Origin: Candidatus Obscuribacter sp.
Lineage (GTDB): Bacteria > Cyanobacteriota > Vampirovibrionia > Obscuribacterales > Obscuribacteraceae
NCBI GenBank assembly: GCA_016712465.1
Contig: JADJQZ010000001.1
Location: 1,674,001-1,738,000 of the forward strand
Reading direction: 5' to 3'
Length of the DNA: 64,000 bases
The translations under genes and the position numbers were made by a program. A model generated the notes under the pieces. It made no database searches. It saw only the letters and a list, made by a program, of their open reading frames with translations, and had not been told where the DNA came from. This document shows, piece after piece, positions 1 to 8,706 of the stretch; position 1 is the first letter of the stretch; each line of letters begins with the position of its first letter.

Positions 1-663
1 TTCGATGATGGCATCGACACAGTCTTTACCGCCGTGCACGATGTTGAAGACTCCGTCAGGTAGACCTGCTTGAGAAAGCAAATCGCCTATCATCATGCTG
101 GAAAGCGGCACTTTCTCGGAGGGTTTCAAAACAAAACTGTTGCCGCAGGTGATGGCGATGGGATACATCCAGAGCGGCACCATGGCCGGGAAGTTGAATG
201 GGGCTATGCCGGCGCAGACTCCCAGCGGGTGTCTGATCGTTTCGCAATCTACGTTTCTGGCGATGTTTTCCATGCTCTCGCCCATCATCAGGCTGGGAAT
301 GCCACAGGCGAATTCCACAACTTCGATGCCGCGTTGAACAGAGGCACGGGCTTCCGGCAATGTCTTACCGTGTTCGCGGGTGACGCAGCGGGCAATTTCT
401 TCGTAGTTGGCTTCCAGCAAGGCTTTGAATTTGAACATTACCCGGGCGCGCTCTACCACCGGTACTTCCTTCCAGTCAAGAAAGGCTTTGTGAGCGGCTT
501 CTACAGCGCGGTCCAGATCTTTTCTGCCGCCCATAGGGGTGAGGGCAATCACTTCACCGGTGGAGGGATTGTAGACTTCCTGGTGTTCCGTGGCATCAGA
601 GTTGACCCACTTTCCACCGATTAACAACTGGCATTTTGTGGCCGTTGCACTGGTCGCTACCAT
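1..663 (-). CDS. mmsA: Methylmalonate-semialdehyde dehydrogenase (CoA-acylating), 5' part only
   Basis: The first 221 codons of an aldehyde-dehydrogenase-superfamily protein; the gene runs off the left edge of the window. The translation starts MVATSATATKCQLLIGGKWV and continues through the ALDH N-terminal fold. The stretch CAGIAPFNFPAMVPLWMYP is characteristic of the MMSDH subfamily rather than of ordinary ALDHs. The catalytic Cys lies beyond the edge. The family oxidises methylmalonate or malonate semialdehyde with NAD and CoA to propionyl-CoA or acetyl-CoA. The ATG at 663 is preceded by a strong Shine-Dalgarno (aaggagg, about 669-675). It could consume malonate semialdehyde made by the beta-alanine aminotransferase-like gene at 26865; that link is inferred. 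Confidence 0.88.
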   Translation of the reverse strand, partial: MVATSATATKCQLLIGGKWVNSDATEHQEVYNPSTGEVIALTPMGGRKDLDRAVEAAHKAFLDWKEVPVVERARVMFKFKALLEANYEEIARCVTREHGKTLPEARASVQRGIEVVEFACGIPSLMMGESMENIARNVDCETIRHPLGVCAGIAPFNFPAMVPLWMYPIAITCGNSFVLKPSEKVPLSSMMIGDLLSQAGLPDGVFNIVHGGKDCVDAIIE

Positions 664-816
664 ATGGTGCTCCTCCTTGAAGATGCAAAATCGGGCTCAT
701 TGCCCACATTAAAGAATGCACAAAGGATATCCTGTTGTGCTAGTTTCGGCAATGCTTAGAGGGCCGGCCGGGCGAATTATATAGTTCTCAAGAATCAGTG
801 CCTTCAGGCTACCGTC

Positions 817-1971
817 TTACCAGGTGGACTGGGCACGGGAAGTGGCTTGCTGTGCGTAGCTTCTTGCCTGGCTGGCCACGGCCTGGGCTTGATCGGCAAG
901 GGACATAGCGCGGTCTGACTGGGAGGACGCGGCCAGGGATCTGGCGCTATCTGCAGCGGCCTGGGCGCTTGATGCGTAGGAACGGGCTTCACTGGCGGCA
1001 GCCAGTCGCACATTGGAGTCTGTGGAGTTCAAGGCTCTGTCCATTGCAGCCTGGGCCGCGCTGGCCATGTCTTTGGTCTTGTTGAGCTGGCTTTGCACGC
1101 GGCTGTCGATGGAGGCCATTTGCGACTGCACCGAGGTGTTGGCATTCTGATTGGGGTTCATTTGATCTTGATTCTGGAAACTGGGGTTGCCGGTACCGGC
1201 ATTATTGAAGTTCCCCCGCTGTTGCTGCGGCATCTGGCTTCCACCCATGCTTCTGCCTGCTCCCATCAGACCGCGTCCGAACTGAGAGACGGCATTGTTC
1301 AAGATGCCGTTCTGACCGTTGTTTTGTTGTCCGAAGTAGTTGAATATGGAATTGTTGCCGGTGCCATTGGTACCGCCGCCGCCGCCACCACCTGCGTAGT
1401 TGACGCCGCCCGCGTAGTTGCCGCTACCCCCACTGGATTGCTGCCCCATAGGGTTGTCTTGAAACTGTTGCTGCTGCTGTCTGAGCTGCTGGTCGGTAGG
1501 CATGGGCATGGTATTTCTTGTCTGCTGCTGGCGCCCATTTTGTTGACCGTTATAGTTTGGCTGTACGTTCAAGTCTTTGGGAAATTCTATGCGCATGCCC
1601 TGTTTGGATGAGCCAAGACCCCAGAGCCATTCTCCGAATGGTGTAAGGTTGTTGTCGTCGTTTGGATTGCTTCTTTGATTGTTGCCGAATTGCGGCGGTG
1701 TCAGGGAGCCGCGCGGCTGCTGCCCGCTTGTCTGGGTGGGCGGCGGATAGGTCTGACCGAAGTCTCCGCCCGGCGGCACGTCATAGCCGTAACCAGCCGG
1801 TTGGCTGTAGCCGCCCGGCTGGGTGTAACCTTGATTGCCGGCGCCCGGATCAAATACCGATTCGAAGTTTTGCGCCTGCACCGATGCCCACGGCAGCATA
1901 CAAAAGGACGCCAGGGCTAAAACCGATAAGGTGTCGGCTTTGAACTTGCATTGAATACTTATGGGGCGCAT
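817..1971 (-). CDS. Exported low-complexity Q/G/N-rich protein with Ala-rich C-terminus
   Basis: A 384-residue protein of unrecognised family. Residues 1 to about 34 form a Sec signal peptide: basic start, hydrophobic LSVLALASFCMLPW, and an AQ-type end at ASVQAQ. The middle, to about residue 275, is rich in Gln, Gly, Asn and Pro, with poly-Gln and poly-Gly runs and QPGGYSQPAGYGYD-type repeats. The last 100 residues are Ala/Ser/Gln-rich with predicted helical heptads (AASEARSYASSAQAAADSAR). The composition suggests an extracellular or periplasmic structural protein, but no function is evident. It is the last gene of a minus-strand run that includes the coiled-coil genes, about 36 bases downstream of the ART-like gene. 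The dense G-rich stretches produce long mirror ORFs on the plus strand. Confidence 0.75.
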   Translation of the reverse strand: MRPISIQCKFKADTLSVLALASFCMLPWASVQAQNFESVFDPGAGNQGYTQPGGYSQPAGYGYDVPPGGDFGQTYPPPTQTSGQQPRGSLTPPQFGNNQRSNPNDDNNLTPFGEWLWGLGSSKQGMRIEFPKDLNVQPNYNGQQNGRQQQTRNTMPMPTDQQLRQQQQQFQDNPMGQQSSGGSGNYAGGVNYAGGGGGGGTNGTGNNSIFNYFGQQNNGQNGILNNAVSQFGRGLMGAGRSMGGSQMPQQQRGNFNNAGTGNPSFQNQDQMNPNQNANTSVQSQMASIDSRVQSQLNKTKDMASAAQAAMDRALNSTDSNVRLAAASEARSYASSAQAAADSARSLAASSQSDRAMSLADQAQAVASQARSYAQQATSRAQSTW

Positions 1972-2007
1972 CTAGGTAAACCTCTGTCCACCTCAGGCAC
2001 CTCTTCT

Positions 2008-2805
2008 TCAGGCGTCGGACTCCGGCACTCTCTGCCTGAGCTTTCTGAGCTGGTCGTTGTGGGTGAGGGTTGGAACCTCTCCACCCTTCAGTGTAACACC
2101 GACTTTGTCAGCCACAAATCCCAGTTTTCGTAATACCCACATATCTAGGCGCTTTTTCTGAAGATTTTCTCTAAGTCTCTGGATAGATTCGGCAAAGTCG
2201 CCGCCCTCAAAGGTCCGAATGGAGAGACCCTGGTTAAGTCTTTTGGTGGCATGGTTGCAGTGCAGCACTTCCACCACATTGCTTATATGGATAGGTCCGA
2301 GCACGGCCATGACCATGCCGTTGGAGTCAGGCTCGTTGTTAATAAAATCAACCTGCAGCCAGGTGCGTTCATTGAACTTGAGTCTTAAAACCACAGGCTC
2401 GCAAGATAGCGAGTTAAAGCTGGTGGGACTGACGTCTCGCATGCATGCCATGCGCGCATAGGCATAGGCATCTTGTTGCCTGGTGCTGTAGAAACTATAG
2501 TTGCTGCGTCCAGGCTCTACAAAGCCGCTGCGGTTAATCTCCCAGCGGCGATAGCAGTTAGTGCCGTGGTAGAGGTAAATCTCATTGGCGCTAGCATTAT
2601 ATTCGACGCCGGGCTGGCTCGCGGCAAAGTTCGCAAGAGGCGGCGGTACTTCGTGGTCAGGCAGGCTATACAGGACCTTTCCCTCAAGGATGCTTGGAAG
2701 AAGGCACAAGGCGATTCTCAGTATCGCCTTGTAAAAGTATTCCCCTGAAAAGCTGGCCTCTAACCTCCTGCCAAGATTTTTATCAGCCTGGTAGAAAACG
2801 CGCAA
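2008..2805 (-). CDS. Hypothetical protein with ADP-ribosyltransferase (PARP/DUF3990-like) motifs
   Basis: A 265-residue protein. Around residues 75-125 it has the pattern of the H-Y-[QED] class of ART folds: IYLYHGTNCYRRWEINRSGF (HGT strand motif), then about 10 residues later SFYSTRQQDAYAYARM (the Y-x-T ... A-x-x-Y-A helix). Later come VVLRLKF and LGPIHISNVVEVLH, the usual late strand with a Glu. Known relatives are bacterial DUF3990 and other ART-like proteins that modify host or self targets with NAD. Activity here is inferred from motif order only. The start is uncertain: TTG at 2805 sits 18 bases after the stop of the 1484-residue gene and no ATG is available in frame nearby. No signal peptide is convincing. 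The C-terminal 60 residues are basic and helical. Confidence 0.6.
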   Translation of the reverse strand: MRVFYQADKNLGRRLEASFSGEYFYKAILRIALCLLPSILEGKVLYSLPDHEVPPPLANFAASQPGVEYNASANEIYLYHGTNCYRRWEINRSGFVEPGRSNYSFYSTRQQDAYAYARMACMRDVSPTSFNSLSCEPVVLRLKFNERTWLQVDFINNEPDSNGMVMAVLGPIHISNVVEVLHCNHATKRLNQGLSIRTFEGGDFAESIQRLRENLQKKRLDMWVLRKLGFVADKVGVTLKGGEVPTLTHNDQLRKLRQRVPESDA

Positions 2806-2823
2806 GCATGGGGCTTTAGTCCC

Positions 2824-5800
2824 TTACTCCATATGTTTTTCGCGGGCGGTCTGGATGGCCTCTGTGGCATCCTGCATAGCCTTGCGCAGTCTTTCCAGAT
2901 TCGACTCTGCTGCATCACGCACACTGGAAGTCGATTCCACTCGCTTGTTGGTCAGTTCGCTAAAGAGGCTCTCGCTTTTCTCCTCCAGTGCGGAGATGCT
3001 GTCTTCAATAGCCCCTGCCATTTTGCGATTGGCTTCCTGTCTGAGGGTCTGTAAGGTCTTCAGAGCATTGGCCCGTTCTTCCAGCAGTTCCGGCTCCGCC
3101 TCTACCGATGTGGCGTCGGCAATGTTGCGCAGCATTTGCTCGCTCTCGGCAATACGCTTCTCGGTTTCTCTGACGTAGTTATGTACTTCCTGGGTGCGCT
3201 GGCTGAGATCATAGGAGATGCGCTTGAAGGTCTCATCGAGTCCCACTCTCAGACCGGAACCAGCGCTTTCGAAGTCCTGGAAGCAATCTTCCACTACTTT
3301 CTTGAGCTCCTGGGCGGCTCGGTTGACGCTTTCATCGAGCCTTTTCGCTTCTTTGCTCAGCCCCTGGGTCGTCTCTTCATTGATCTGCTTGCTCATGTCG
3401 GCGACCATGGTCCGAAGAATGGTCTTTTGCTCAGTGAGTTTGGGCAGGATCTGCTCCAGTAAGAGCCCTTTGGTTCTTCTGGCAATCGTGGTTTCGGCCA
3501 CGGCTACAGTATGAGAAATAGACCGTTCCAGTTCATGCCTGGTGGAATTGAGTTTCTCGCAGGCTCTTTCCAGCGAGCTGTCAATTTCTTCAATCATGGA
3601 ACGCATGTTGCGCTCCAGCGACTTGGTGACCGAGACGGTTTCTTCGTCCATGCGCTCCCGGAAGCGAGCGAAACGCTGCTCCACCGTAGCCGTGTACTGT
3701 TCGAAACCTTCCGCCAGTTCTTCCAGGACTGATTGTCTCAGGGAAGTCAGCTCTTTATTGCGGGCGGAAATTAGTCCTTCCAGTTTATTGGCCATTCCCG
3801 TGCTGATTTCCGTCAGTTCTTCGCGGAACTCATTGCAGGTGCGAACAATTTGACCGGACAGGTAGCGCTTTTCCGATTCCAGATATTCGACGCCGTCTTT
3901 ATTGGATGTGTCCAGCAAGAGCTGTGAGGCCTGGGCTTCACGCAGAATACCTGCTCTCACTTCGTGAGACAGATTGTCGAGTTTGCCGCTCAGTTCATTG
4001 AGCAGGGTGGAAAGGTTGTTTTCAGCCTGTTTCTCAAGGTCATGGGCTTCTCTCAAGAGGGAGTCGACTTGCTTGTTGAGGCGAGTCTTCAATTCTTCCG
4101 CCCGGCTTGAAAGCTTGTTAGCGGCTTTTCCCACTTGCTGCTCAAGCTTGTTCATCAAGGTGGTCATCTCATTCATCATGAGACGGGTGTCTTGAGCAGG
4201 TTTGAGCCCGGCCGGAGCCGTTATGGGTGGTCCGACCTGGCTGGGGGCCGGTTCAGGCGCAGGAGCCGGAGCAGGAGCCGGAGCAGGAGCCGGAGCCGGT
4301 GCCGGAGCAGGTTCAGGTTCTACAACCGGTTCGGGTTCTGCCAAAGGTTCGGGAGCAGGAGCCGGCATGGGTGCAGGAGCCGGGGCCGGTTCAGGTTCTG
4401 CCACTGGTTCAGGAGCAGGAGCAGGAGCCGGCATGGGAGCAGGAGCCGGGGCCGGTTCAGGTTCAGCCACAGGTTCAGGTTCAGGAGCAGGAGCCGGGGC
4501 CGGTTCAGGTTCAGCCACAGGTTCAGGAGCAGGAGCAGGGGCCGGTTCAGGTTCTGCCACAGGTTCAGGAGCAGGAGCAGGAGCCGGTTCGGGTTCTGCC
4601 ACCGGTTCAGGTTCAGGTGCAGGAGCAGGGGCCGGTTCAGGAGCAGGCTCGGGGGCAGGTGTTGGTTCCGGCACTGAAACCGCTTCCGGGGCTGTTTCGA
4701 CGGCTGCCATCTCTGTCACTAACGCTTCATCCGGCGCGAAGGCGAAGACCGCCTCGTCTTGCAATTCCATCTCTTTTTGGGCTTGCAAAATATCTTCTTC
4801 AGTGACGATCACCGACTGACCGGCTGTTTCCAGCACTGGCGGCGCCGGTTCGGAAGCTGCTGGGGGTTCAGGCTGCGTTAACGGCGCACTGTGAGCAGCC
4901 TGGTCCGGCACTTGCGCCGAGGCAAATTCCGCCACTTCAGCAAAGTGCGGTCCGGGGACCTGCGGGCTGTTTTGAGGCGTGCGGCGCGGTTCTACCAGGG
5001 GGCGGGCCTTGAGCGGGCTGGAATAGTCCCGCGGTCTGACACGGTGAGAGGGAATTTCACTTCTGGAAGCGCTGGACTCGGTGGTTGTGGGCTGAGGCGG
5101 CAGTACTTCTTCCGCTGCCGGCGCTTCTTGGGCAACGGGTTCCGCTGCTTCCGACACCGCCGGGCTAAGATCTTGACTGGAGGCTGTGCTTGGATCCAGT
5201 GAAGTCCAGGCCGGATGCAGAACCGGCTCGGCGGCTGCTGCGGCTACGGTTTCAGCCAATGGCTCAGCCGCTACTGGGGCAGGCTCCTCAATGGCAGCTG
5301 TCGGTGCTGTTTCCGGTTGCGTTTCTTCCGGTTCGCTGCCGCCCAGCATATCCAGGATTCTCGATCGGGTCGGTTTTTCTGCCGGGGGCGCGGGTTCTGT
5401 TGGTGCCGGTTCCGGTGCCGGTTCCAAACCGCCCAACATATCCAGGATGGACGATTTGGGATTGGCTACTTCATCGTGGGCGGAAATATCGCCGGCCGAC
5501 AGGTAGGCCCCCAATGACCCGGGGGCGACTGTCTCTATGTCGCCTTGCGGCAGGGCACTTTCTTGCGGCTGGCTGCCTGCCTGCAGACCAGGCTTGGCGG
5601 AAATAGCCTGATTGACAGTCTGATCGGCATAGGAGATCCAACTGTCCGGTGCCGGCGGCGGCAAGTCGACTTTTGCATCCAGCGCCTTAATCAGCTCCGG
5701 TTTGGCCTCGGGATTAATCTCAAGGGTGCTTCTGGCTGCTTCGTTGAAAATCTCGGAGTCGAAGGTGGCTATATCGGAGGGATCGCTCATTGGTTTAGTG

Positions 5801-7278
5801 ATGTATTCATCAGCCTTGAGGTCCCAGGCGTCGAGACTGGCAGGGCTTGGCGGCGCACTCGGGCCTTTGCTTTCGCTTATATAGGTATTGTAGTGCTCCT
5901 CGCCGAAGTACTCTTTCAACTTTTGCTGCTTAATCTTCTCTTCCTGCTCTTGCAGGGCCCGTTCCTTCTGAATCTGCTCTTCGGCGTATTCTATGGCGGA
6001 GGAACCGGCGTGACCGGCCTGGTAGTCACTGAGGAATTGCGAGGCGAAATCCACTTTCGGTTCAGGCTCGAAGGGAGCAGCCAGGGCTTCTTTCAGTGTG
6101 GAGGCGGCAGTCAGACTGGCACTGGAGGCGGTGCTCGCCGTACCCAAGGCACTGACAGGCACCAGATCGTGGGATAGTTTGAACCACTCGGGAGCCACCA
6201 TTTTTTCAGCCTTGGGTGGTGCCGGCGGAGCCGGAGGCAAGGCGGTGAGATTGCCGAAAGAGGCGGTGGGGGCCACGGGCATGGCCTCCAGGCTGGGGGA
6301 AGGCGGCATGGGCTCCGGTTGGACTGCTTGCGGCTCCGGTGCGAAGGGGGCCGGCGGCTGCATGGGCAGGGGCGGCGGCGGCGGCGCTTGTCGCACCGGT
6401 TCCACCGGTGCCGCTACCGGCTCAGCCGATACGGCGCTGTCTGACTCGAATTGGAAGACAGGGGCCGGCGGGGCACTACTGGCCAGGGCCCCGAGGTCGG
6501 CGCCTTCTCCGAAGAAGACTGCGGCAGGGTCTACATTGTAGAGACCTTCGGCCGCGGCGGTGGCGCCACTCTTGTTAGGATTGGCCAGTTGCTCCAGATC
6601 GGCGGCCTTGATGGAATTGAAGCTGGTGCGCAGCAGAGATTTGGTTTTGTCTTCCTGCCGACCTTCCGGAGTGATAATCATGTGGCAGATGGAGCCGATA
6701 TCGATGACGGTCTTGGCCGACTGTGGATTGATTGTGGCCAGATTAGCGCCCAGTTGAGCCAGTAATGCAAAGACCGGTTCCGCCAGAGGCGAACCATCTA
6801 CTGTCAAACTGCGTCTTGAGCCGCCCTGCGCGTATTTAGAGGCCAGCTCGTAGAGCGCCTTTTCCTGATTCCGGTCCAACTTGACCGTGGGTCTGGCTGA
6901 AACGTAATTGAAATCACGTCCGTCCAGAATGGATTTGCGTGCTTTCTCAACCATCAACGAGTCGAGGGTACGGAACTCAAAAGCGGAAGCGGTGATGTTC
7001 ACGACCATGGGCTGGCCGTCATCGGTGCTGACCACCAGGCAGAGATCCTTGACTCTGTAAGTTTCGCCGGTGTCTTCGCCGCCTTTCTTGGAGAAGGAGG
7101 AGAGACCGGAGGGTGCCGCCACCGGCTCCAGGCAGAAAATCAGACAGCCGGGCGTGAAGAGCTTGCTCTCCCTGGCGGCCCAATCATCCTGGGAAATTGG
7201 TTGGTGTCTTTCAAAAGAACGCAGGAAGGGTTTGATATCCGGCATTCTCAGATGATGTTGGCGAAGCATTGAGTTCAT
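2824..7278 (-). CDS. Giant protein: N-terminal globular part, Pro/Ala/Glu-rich region, C-terminal coiled coil
   Basis: 1484 residues, family not recognised. Residues 1 to about 245 look globular (strand-rich, e.g. LCLVVSTDDGQPMVVNITAS). Residues from about 245 to 1020 are low-complexity Pro/Ala/Glu, including a near-periodic EPVAEPEPAPAPAP tract at about 866-1016. A short hydrophobic motif ILDMLGG occurs twice (near residues 608 and 638) inside the disordered part, each time preceded by Ser and basic or polar residues. Residues from about 1025 to 1484 form a long coiled coil. There is no signal peptide or membrane segment, so it is probably cytoplasmic. It is encoded 68 bases downstream of the 443-residue coiled-coil gene on the same strand, and the three probably form one operon and assemble together. 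A cytoskeletal or scaffold role is a guess. Confidence 0.8.
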   Translation of the reverse strand: MNSMLRQHHLRMPDIKPFLRSFERHQPISQDDWAARESKLFTPGCLIFCLEPVAAPSGLSSFSKKGGEDTGETYRVKDLCLVVSTDDGQPMVVNITASAFEFRTLDSLMVEKARKSILDGRDFNYVSARPTVKLDRNQEKALYELASKYAQGGSRRSLTVDGSPLAEPVFALLAQLGANLATINPQSAKTVIDIGSICHMIITPEGRQEDKTKSLLRTSFNSIKAADLEQLANPNKSGATAAAEGLYNVDPAAVFFGEGADLGALASSAPPAPVFQFESDSAVSAEPVAAPVEPVRQAPPPPPLPMQPPAPFAPEPQAVQPEPMPPSPSLEAMPVAPTASFGNLTALPPAPPAPPKAEKMVAPEWFKLSHDLVPVSALGTASTASSASLTAASTLKEALAAPFEPEPKVDFASQFLSDYQAGHAGSSAIEYAEEQIQKERALQEQEEKIKQQKLKEYFGEEHYNTYISESKGPSAPPSPASLDAWDLKADEYITKPMSDPSDIATFDSEIFNEAARSTLEINPEAKPELIKALDAKVDLPPPAPDSWISYADQTVNQAISAKPGLQAGSQPQESALPQGDIETVAPGSLGAYLSAGDISAHDEVANPKSSILDMLGGLEPAPEPAPTEPAPPAEKPTRSRILDMLGGSEPEETQPETAPTAAIEEPAPVAAEPLAETVAAAAAEPVLHPAWTSLDPSTASSQDLSPAVSEAAEPVAQEAPAAEEVLPPQPTTTESSASRSEIPSHRVRPRDYSSPLKARPLVEPRRTPQNSPQVPGPHFAEVAEFASAQVPDQAAHSAPLTQPEPPAASEPAPPVLETAGQSVIVTEEDILQAQKEMELQDEAVFAFAPDEALVTEMAAVETAPEAVSVPEPTPAPEPAPEPAPAPAPEPEPVAEPEPAPAPAPEPVAEPEPAPAPAPEPVAEPEPAPAPAPEPEPVAEPEPAPAPAPMPAPAPAPEPVAEPEPAPAPAPMPAPAPEPLAEPEPVVEPEPAPAPAPAPAPAPAPAPAPEPAPSQVGPPITAPAGLKPAQDTRLMMNEMTTLMNKLEQQVGKAANKLSSRAEELKTRLNKQVDSLLREAHDLEKQAENNLSTLLNELSGKLDNLSHEVRAGILREAQASQLLLDTSNKDGVEYLESEKRYLSGQIVRTCNEFREELTEISTGMANKLEGLISARNKELTSLRQSVLEELAEGFEQYTATVEQRFARFRERMDEETVSVTKSLERNMRSMIEEIDSSLERACEKLNSTRHELERSISHTVAVAETTIARRTKGLLLEQILPKLTEQKTILRTMVADMSKQINEETTQGLSKEAKRLDESVNRAAQELKKVVEDCFQDFESAGSGLRVGLDETFKRISYDLSQRTQEVHNYVRETEKRIAESEQMLRNIADATSVEAEPELLEERANALKTLQTLRQEANRKMAGAIEDSISALEEKSESLFSELTNKRVESTSSVRDAAESNLERLRKAMQDATEAIQTAREKHME
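4240..4660. repeat. Tandem Pro/Ala/Glu-coding low-complexity repeat
   Basis: Degenerate GC-rich tandem repeat inside the 1484-residue gene. Units of about 42 bases encode variants of EPVAEPEPAPAPAP on the minus strand, interrupted by shorter (PA)n runs. The copies differ in length, so the array is likely to vary by slippage. It creates spurious long open frames on the plus strand (Arg/Ser-rich and Gly/Ala-rich). Confidence 0.85.
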
Positions 7279-7346
7279 GGTTCTGTTCTTCGTGAGGAGT
7301 GAGCGGTGGGGGCTGAATGTGCGGGGGAATTTGGGGAGATGGTCGG

Positions 7347-8678
7347 CTATTGGCCGGCGGCCCGGGATATTTCCGAAAGGGCCTGGCTGCGATTCTTTTC
7401 TATGAGAGAGAGCAATTTCTCAGTTGCCTCTTCAATTTCTTCTCGGGCACTCTGGCTGTCGCTGCCGATTTTGAGCATAGATCTGGAAAAGGCGGTGTTC
7501 ATGTCGGAGATTACATCGTCTTGCATTTTCTGCAAATCGGTGGTGGCATTTTGCATCATGCGCCTGAGGTTCTCTTCGAAGCGGTCTCTGATCTCGACTA
7601 GATCCGCTCTGATTTCTCCGATAACTCTCGCTTTGGCTTCCGCCAATTGTTGCCTGGTGGTCTCCGATTCCGTGACATTTTCCGTCATCCGTCCGACAAA
7701 AGATTGCATGTCGGATTGGATTTTCTCTTTTATTTCATCGCATTTCTTGCGCAGGGAATGGTTGCTCTGTAAAGAGCTCTGGGAGAGCTTGGAGGTCAGC
7801 TCGCCCACTTCCGCCTTGAGCTGTTTGGCTGTGTCTTTGCTCAGGTCCTCTACTTGTTCTCTGGTGCCTTCGAACTTGTCCTTGAGGGTTTCTCGGTTGG
7901 CATCGCGGGCGGAGGCAAAGATTTCATTGATGTCCTTTTCAATGTCGGTGAGAACCGAGTCTATCTTCTGATTGAAGTCTTCCGTTGAATCGCTGAGACC
8001 GGCTTCCGTCTCTCCGGCAAAACCTTCCAGCTGGTTGAAACCTTCCTGAAACCGGTCTTGCAATTTTTGCATGAGGGTGGCGAAATGGCTTTCGATGCCG
8101 TTGGCCTTTTGCATGTAGTTGCGGAAAAGCTGGCTGTTCGATTGCTTTTCACTGCCGCGTGATTCCCAGAGACTGTGGTCTAATTTTTGCTGCAGGGAAT
8201 TGGCGAAGAAGGAACTCTGGGAGCGCAGGCGCTGCCCGCTGTCGTAATGCTGATTTTCTATATCCTGGGCGGCAACTTCGACGGTGCCGGAATAATAGTC
8301 GGAGGCATTTTGATAGTTGTCGTCTAAGCCGGTCTGGTAGCTGTTCTTGAGTTCAGCGATGGCCAGTTTGAGTTCGCCGGTGAAGACTGTGAGGCGCTCC
8401 AGCATTGCTCTTAAATGGTTGGCCGTGCTTTCCTTCTCGGATTCCATGGCATTCTTCATGCGCTCGGCCGTTTCCCTGGCCTGACGCTTGATCTCTTCTT
8501 CCACGGCGGCGGCTTTGGCCGCTACTTCCATTTTTGACTGCTGCTCGCTCTCCAGCCTTTCACTGACGTGCTCGCTTGATTTAGAAGCCAGCTTGCTGAT
8601 GGAATTTTCTTCCAGCTCGCTCATTTGAGCTGAGCCCGAATCGTATATGTCTTGTAGTTTCTTTCCTGCGAAGGTCAT
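7347..8678 (-). CDS. Cytoplasmic coiled-coil protein (443 aa)
   Basis: A 443-residue protein that is almost entirely heptad-forming and rich in Glu, Lys, Gln, Ser and Ala, with few prolines. There is no signal peptide, transmembrane segment or recognisable enzyme motif. Its composition and periodicity resemble both the protein encoded upstream (8707-10128) and the C-terminal 450 residues of the protein encoded downstream (2824-7278). Common features are repeated amphipathic helices with R/K-E-E-I-x-x-A spacing. The gene lies between the two with gaps of 28 and 68 bases, consistent with one transcript. Such proteins can look like apolipoprotein-, SMC- or methyl-accepting-type coiled coils in searches; none of the defining motifs of those families (Walker A/B, MCP hairpin) is visible. 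Confidence 0.78.
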   Translation of the reverse strand: MTFAGKKLQDIYDSGSAQMSELEENSISKLASKSSEHVSERLESEQQSKMEVAAKAAAVEEEIKRQARETAERMKNAMESEKESTANHLRAMLERLTVFTGELKLAIAELKNSYQTGLDDNYQNASDYYSGTVEVAAQDIENQHYDSGQRLRSQSSFFANSLQQKLDHSLWESRGSEKQSNSQLFRNYMQKANGIESHFATLMQKLQDRFQEGFNQLEGFAGETEAGLSDSTEDFNQKIDSVLTDIEKDINEIFASARDANRETLKDKFEGTREQVEDLSKDTAKQLKAEVGELTSKLSQSSLQSNHSLRKKCDEIKEKIQSDMQSFVGRMTENVTESETTRQQLAEAKARVIGEIRADLVEIRDRFEENLRRMMQNATTDLQKMQDDVISDMNTAFSRSMLKIGSDSQSAREEIEEATEKLLSLIEKNRSQALSEISRAAGQ

Positions 8679-8706
8679 CTTCTTATTCCCGTTTCAGTTG
8701 TGGCAA

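Noticed and set aside
4135..4819. Long plus-strand open frames rich in Arg/Ser/Phe, Gly/Ala/Ser or Gln/Pro/Glu
   Set aside because: They are mirror images of the Pro/Ala/Glu tandem repeat of the minus-strand 1484-aa gene; three overlapping frames are open only because of the periodic sequence.
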